Shown: positions 6,430 through 6,483 of the stretch, one piece after another
How positions within the stretch are numbered: the stretch's first letter is position 1
How the letters are laid out: every line of letters starts with the position of its first letter
DNA from: an uncultured Eubacteriales bacterium
Lineage (GTDB): Bacteria > Bacillota > Clostridia > Oscillospirales > CAG-272
Assembly: GCA_900554225.1 (NCBI GenBank)
Contig: USGH01000158.1
Span: forward strand, 1 to 6,483
Reading direction: 5' to 3'
Length of the DNA: 6,483 nucleotides
Made by a program: the position numbers and the translations under genes
Notes under the pieces: generated by a model
The model's input: only the letters and a program-made list of their open reading frames with translations
Database searches by the model: none
Told to the model about the DNA's origin: nothing

Positions 6430-6483
6430 ACCAGAGGACAAAGGAGAGGGGCTCCGCAGAGTCCATCTCCTTTGTCCTCTGGT
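6430..6483. repeat. Long, nearly perfect hairpin at the right window edge
   Basis: ACCAGAGGACAAAGGAGA (6430-6447) is the exact reverse complement of 6466-6483. The 18-nt middle also folds: GGGCTC (6449-6454) pairs with GAGTCC (6459-6464), with one G-T pair, around CGCA. One mismatch separates the two stems, giving about 24 pairs in 54 nt. The right arm ends at the last base of the window, so the stem may be longer. No T-run follows on the minus strand; the plus side cannot be seen. It could be a terminator for plus-strand transcription, one end of a repeat element or a structured RNA. Confidence 0.8.

Larger units (their letters stand above)
5988..6483. other. Gene-free region upstream of mreB
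   Basis: About 500 bp without a recognisable gene, more AT-rich than its surroundings between 6060 and 6130 and again between 6320 and 6420. It contains the mreB leader (5988-6075), the promoter, a palindrome cluster (6139-6271), 25-bp direct repeats, a T8 tract (6362-6369), a short hairpin (6380-6395) and a long hairpin at the right edge. A minus-strand frame is open from 6073 to the edge but has no family features (see rejected items). Confidence 0.6.

Noticed and set aside
6073..6441. Minus-strand frame of 122 codons with a TTG start, open upstream to the window edge
   Set aside because: It starts inside the long hairpin, runs through the palindrome cluster and direct repeats, overlaps the mreB promoter and ends near the predicted transcription start. 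The product is basic and low in recognisable features, with no ribosome site. Its LQVK-type repeats follow from the DNA repeats. A real gene extending from beyond the edge cannot be fully excluded.

Overview
The window looks like part of a GC-rich Clostridia-type (Firmicutes) chromosome, possibly a gut Oscillospiraceae/Ruminococcaceae relative. The reasons are clear Shine-Dalgarno sequences, solute-binding lipoproteins with a signal-peptidase-II lipobox, an MreB/Mbl protein of the Gram-positive type, and GC-rich codon use. The lineage is an inference from gene style, not from a marker comparison.

All recognisable genes are on the minus strand, so transcription runs from right to left. From the right edge, 5988-6483 has no recognisable gene. 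It holds a near-perfect 54-nt hairpin at the edge, a dense cluster of short perfect palindromes, a pair of 25-bp direct repeats, a motif (ACTTG) present seven times, and a good sigma-A-type promoter (TTGCAA, 17 nt, TATAAT) about 95 nt before mreB. Next come mreB/mbl (4977-5987), a cytoplasmic GH13 alpha-amylase-family enzyme (3030-4886), and two tandem paralogous sugar-type ABC solute-binding lipoproteins (1496-2980 and 1-1349, the latter cut by the left edge). The gaps are 98, 49 and 146 nt with no convincing intrinsic terminator, so partial or full co-transcription from the mreB promoter is possible.

The likely working unit is carbohydrate use. The two lipoproteins would capture oligosaccharides outside the membrane, and the GH13 enzyme, which has no signal peptide, would hydrolyse or rearrange alpha-glucosides inside the cell. 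No permease or ATPase is in view; they may lie beyond the left edge or elsewhere. MreB is a cell-shape filament protein and probably an unrelated neighbour.

The most unusual material is the non-coding block upstream of mreB. At least five perfect short inverted repeats, several with a central CTTG, are packed into about 130 bp. No known bacterial system was recognised there. Tandem duplication of the lipoprotein genes, with a fully identical 56-bp stretch, and the divergent GH13 enzyme with an unassigned N-terminal region of about 180 residues are the other points worth a second look.
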